Shown: positions 60,061-64,000 of the stretch, in pieces
Layout of the letters: the number at the start of each line of letters is the position of its first letter
Position numbering within the stretch: position 1 is the stretch's first letter
From: Stomorhina lunata
Taxonomy: Eukaryota > Arthropoda > Insecta > Diptera > Rhiniidae
Direction of reading: 5' to 3'
DNA length: 64,000 nucleotides
Assembly: GCA_933228675.1 (NCBI GenBank)
Contig: OW121743.1
Coordinates: forward strand, 11,596,464-11,660,463
Made by a program: the position numbers and the translations under genes
Notes under the pieces: generated by a model
Told to the model about the DNA's origin: nothing
Seen by the model: only the letters and a program-made list of their open reading frames with translations
The model's database searches: none

Positions 60061-61775
60061 TTGTTTGAAAACTTATTTTGTTTTCATAATGGTGTTTTTT
60101 TGATTAACATCTCTGTGTTTTACGAAGCCCTGCTTTCTTTATCTGGATGTTTCTGTCATAAAATATATATGTAATGAAAGCTGATAATATACTGTTTTCT
60201 ATATAATTAAATTAAGCTGCAGCGACTTGCCACCGTTTAACAATTTTTTTTCTAAAACTCAAAATTTTGTTTTGTTATCTTTTTGATGTAATTTTGGTTA
60301 ACGTCTGTGTGTTTTATGATGTTTTGCATAATTAAATAAACCCTTTCTCCTTTTCAGAATACCCCTAATGTTTTATTGCAAAATTTATACCCTCATTATG
60401 ATCCTCTTGTTTTCACAAGCTTTCATAAACCACAATCATCGCCATCACCATCATCATCTTCCTTATATACCCAATTGTATGATGCTGCTTATTATTTATG
60501 AAAATGCAATTTCTATAGTTAAATTAACTTAAAGCTGACCAAAGGAAATTTTAAGTTTTAAAAACTTTTAGAAACTCAAAAAAATCTTAGGAACTGAAGA
60601 TTGTTTAAACAAAGTAAGAAAGTAATTTGCTTATTTTCGTATCTAATTGCTGAAATTATAATTAATATTTCTGTGTTTGATGATGTCGTACTACTGTCAT
60701 CCGAAAGATTCTGAAGGAAAATATATACCCAATGAAAGCTTGTGATATATTATTTCTTATACAATCAAAGCAAACTGCAGCGGTTTGCCTTAATTTAACA
60801 AAAAGTTAAAAAAATTTTATTATTTTGTTATATTATTGGTAAAGTTTAATTGACATCTCTGTGTTAAGTGAAGCTATTATGTATTCATCCGGATGTTTCC
60901 AATGAAAAGTATATACTCAATGAAAGCTTATCGTATATTCTTTTCTGCACAATCAAAGCAGCGATTTGCCACTGTTTAACAAAAATTTCTATAAAAAGTG
61001 ATCTTGTTTTGTTATTTTATTAAAAGTTTTAATTGACACTTCTGTGTTGAGTGAAGTTGTACTTCAATCATCTGGGAGCTTTTGAAGAAAAGAATATATC
61101 TAATGAAAGCTTATGAAAAATACTTTTACACGTTGTTAAAATAACCTGCAGCGATTTGCCACCTTCTAACACAAATTTTTACAGAAAAAAAGTTAACAAA
61201 AATGGAAAATAATTTGATTGTTGTTTAACCTATTTGCGAAATTATATTTAACACTTCTGTGTTTCACGATGTCATACTTCCTTCATCTGGAGGTTTCTAA
61301 AGAAAAATATACACCCAGTGAAAGCTCATGGTATATTCTTTTCTATACAATTAAAACAAACTGCAGCGATTTGCCGCTGTTTAACAAAAAAAATCTTAAA
61401 AAAGTGATCTTGTTTTGTTATTTTATAAAAAGTTTTAATTGACACTTCTGTGTTGCGTGAAGTTATACTTCAATTATCCAGGAGCTTTTGTAAAAAAGAA
61501 TATGTTTAATGAAAGCTTATGGTATATATTTTCATATGTTGTTAAAATAACCTGCAGCGATTTGCCACGATTTAACAAAACTTTTCATAGAAAAAAGTAA
61601 CTATTTTTTCTTATTAGTAAAGTTTGACTTACGTCTGTGGGTTCTATAAAGTCATAGTTCTTGTATCTGAAAGTTCCTGAAGAACATTTTATACTTAATG
61701 AAAGCTTATTGAATATTCTGTTCAATACTATGAAAATAAACTACATCAATTTGCCACCTCTTAACAAAATTTATC
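60061..61775 (+). repeat. 190-200 bp repeat, segment 5 (monomeric form, interrupted)
   Basis: One complete unit at 60100-60250, the start of another to about 60340, a unique break at 60341-60640, then units with GCAGCGATTTGCCAC markers near 60774, 60957, 61147, 61361, 61553 and 61739. The last copy (AACTACATCAATTTGCCACC) is degraded, after which the array ends. Confidence 0.86.
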
Positions 61776-62480
61776 ATTCATTAAGCTCTAGATTTGTAAA
61801 ACTCTTTAGCAAAACTACTTTGATAGACCTAAGTTTCTTAGCTTCTCACCCAAACCTGGCCACCCTTATCGACTGGTATTCCTTTTGTTTACACTTCCCT
61901 AGTCATATTTCAAATTACATTTGAATTTCGTTTATGTTGATTAGTTTTTTTCTCATCTTTTTTTGGCATTTTCTCATTTCTAAAATAAATCTGCGAATCA
62001 CGACTTTTTTTGTTGGTTTGTTGGTTGGGCTATGATTTACAGACCCTCTCCGATTACCATCCAAAAAAATCTGCAAAAAATGTTAAAGGCAAATGGTTAA
62101 TAATAATTATAACCAGCAGATCTTCAGCATAAAACAATCAGTTTGTTCATGCAAATGCATGATTTAAATGAGAGGGAAATAAATCAATAGGTGAAGAGTG
62201 ACTGGCTATAACCTATATACCTATACTTAAGTTTAAGACAGCTAATGGCTATTGGAGTGGTCAGTATCATCTGCCGATGAATTTGAAAGTCGTTAGTATA
62301 CAAAGAAAATTTTTTAAGATAATCAAAACGAATTTTAAGTCATGACATGATTGTATGAAATAAAATTTTTAGTTGAATGGAAAAGATTTTTTACTTGCTC
62401 TGACTCTTTAAATTAATGAATGACCAGATGCTGGCCGATATGATTGCGCTACTTTTACATTTAGAACCTTTTCACGCCCT
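61776..62480. other. Unique spacer
   Basis: No gene supported. The open frame at 61661-61924 straddles the array edge. Confidence 0.5.
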
Positions 62481-62499
62481 AAATACAAATTAAGCATTG

Positions 62500-64000
62500 T
62501 TTTCCGAAAACTTTAAATAAAAGTAACATTGGGTTTAAAATAAATTAAATTGATTTTAAGTCATGTTTCATAAAATTCCATTTCGTTCCTCTTAGAAAAA
62601 ATCATGATTTATATATTAAATGTAATTAACATTAAGTTTTAAACAATTTAATTTAATTTTAAGTCATGTTTCACAAATTTCCATTTCGTTCCTCTTAGAA
62701 AAAATCATGATATTAACAAAATTTTTAACAAAAATTATGTTTTAGCTATTCTCTAAAATTAGATTTTTATGATATTTAATCAAAATTTCAGCAATAGTTC
62801 ATTTCGTTCCCCTAAAAACATTTAAAAAAAATGTATTAAAAATTTAATTTTAATAACTGATTCAACTAAAACTTAAGAGTAAAACTCAACTAACAACTTA
62901 AGAGTAAATCTAAGCTAATTAAAATTATTAAATAATAATGTTTCACAAAATTCCATTTCGTTCCTGTTGGAAAAATATATGGTAATAGTACAATTTTAAA
63001 CGAAAATAATATTTCAGCCACTAGTTAATCTTAAAACTATACTTTTATTAACTTTATTGATATTATTATTGAATTCCATTTTGTTCCCCTAACAAAATAT
63101 ATAAAAAAATGTATTGAACATTACATTTTTACAACGAATTCAACTAATTTAGATGTCAAAATTGAGTATAAGCTGATTTAAATTGTTAAATTGCCACGTT
63201 TCAACAAATTCCATTTTGTTCCTCTAAGAAAAATTCTTCTTGAAAATAACATTTTAAGCAAACATAATATTAAAGCTATTTTTAGACTTAAAGCCCTAGT
63301 TTTTTGATATTTTGAATCACTTTCAGCTGTGTTTCATTAAATTCCATTTTGTTCCCTCAATGAAATATTTGAAAATCTATTAAAAATTATATTTTAATAA
63401 CAAATTCAACTTATCTAGAAGTTACTAGCTATTTTCAGCTGATTTTAATTGCTAAATGATAATGTTTCACAAAATTCCAATTCGTTCCTTTTAGGAAAAT
63501 TCGTAATACTAATAAAATTTTAAGCAAACAAAATATTACAGATATTGTTTAGTCTTAAAACTATACATGCATGATATTTTGACACATTTCCAGCAATGTT
63601 TCATTGTATTCCATATTGTTCCTTTAACAAAATATTTAAAAATGTTTAAAGAATTATATTTTATTAAAAGATTTAGCTTAAATAGAAGTTGAGAGTAAAT
63701 CTAAGCTCATTTAAATTGTTAAAAAAATAAGGTTTCACAAATTCCAATTCGTTCCTCCTAGAAAAAAATCATAATACTAATTATATTTATAACAAATGTA
63801 TTTCAGAGTAAGTTTTAAACAATTTATATTAATTTTAAGCCACGTTCCACAAAATTCCATTTTGTTCTTCTTATAAAAAGTCATGATAATTACAAAATTT
63901 TTAACAAAAATTATGTTTTAGCTAGTTTTTAGACTGAAAACTATATTTTTATGATATTATAACTAATTTCCAGCAATTTTTCATTGAATTCCGTTTCGTT
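62500..64000 (+). repeat. Second satellite of about 133 bp (AATTCCATTTCGTTCC marker), runs off window
   Basis: The marker AATTCCATTTCGTTCC or near variants recurs near 62576, 62681, 62799, 62950, 63075, 63209, 63341, 63474, 63609, 63744, 63856 and 63989. Spacing is 132-135 bp over most of the stretch. Two types alternate: CGTTCCTCTTAGAAAAAATC after TTTCACAAA, and TGTTCCCCTAACAAAATAT after TTTCATTGAA. This gives a roughly 266-bp dimer. Confidence 0.87.

Overview
This window is AT-rich eukaryotic intergenic or heterochromatin-like DNA. I see no intact protein-coding gene, no rRNA or tRNA gene, no CRISPR array and no bacterial-style operon. Almost everything is tandem repeat, plus short unique spacers and a few transposon scraps. 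The base composition, repeat content and a decayed LINE-type RNase H fit an insect. A higher fly is my best guess, but that is inference.

Layout. 1-2835: two blocks of a 23-bp repeat. 4433-14965: a compound structure with a 31-bp array on one strand, a very uniform 36-bp array (137 full units), a 33-bp array, a remnant of the 36-bp repeat in inverted orientation, and a large 31-bp array in inverted orientation. 15781-19990: a diverged satellite of about 133 bp with a roughly 266-bp dimer pattern. 20725-23190: another 31-bp array. 25541-36537: six further 31-bp arrays in both orientations, including a tandem duplication of nearly 1 kb. 36538-37500: a diverged LINE-like relic with an RNase H remnant. 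39916-42830: an extremely AT-rich array of about 29-31 bp. 43341-61775: about 18 kb of an old, diverged repeat of about 190-200 bp, with local inversions and unique gaps. 62500-64000: a second satellite of about 133 bp that runs off the window.

The main result is that the short-unit arrays between 4.4 and 42.8 kb, which look like separate satellites, share one design. Each unit carries a near-constant palindrome (TTTTCTATAGAAAA or a close variant) joined to a linker that differs between arrays. In most families the linker has its own smaller dyad. The 23-bp repeat at the left end has the same CTATAG centre. Arrays of opposite orientation occur in successive plus/minus pairs, and in one pair the junction between two different satellites is mirrored about 7.5 kb away. 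This resembles foldback transposons of flies, whose inverted termini are built from short tandem repeats including a 31-bp class. That link is inference: no transposase gene is visible.

The two longest open frames (about 1,700 codons, one on each strand) exist only because 36 is divisible by three and the unit has no stop in those frames. I do not annotate them as genes. Array boundaries are read by eye and are good to roughly one repeat unit, or a few tens of bases for the old satellites.
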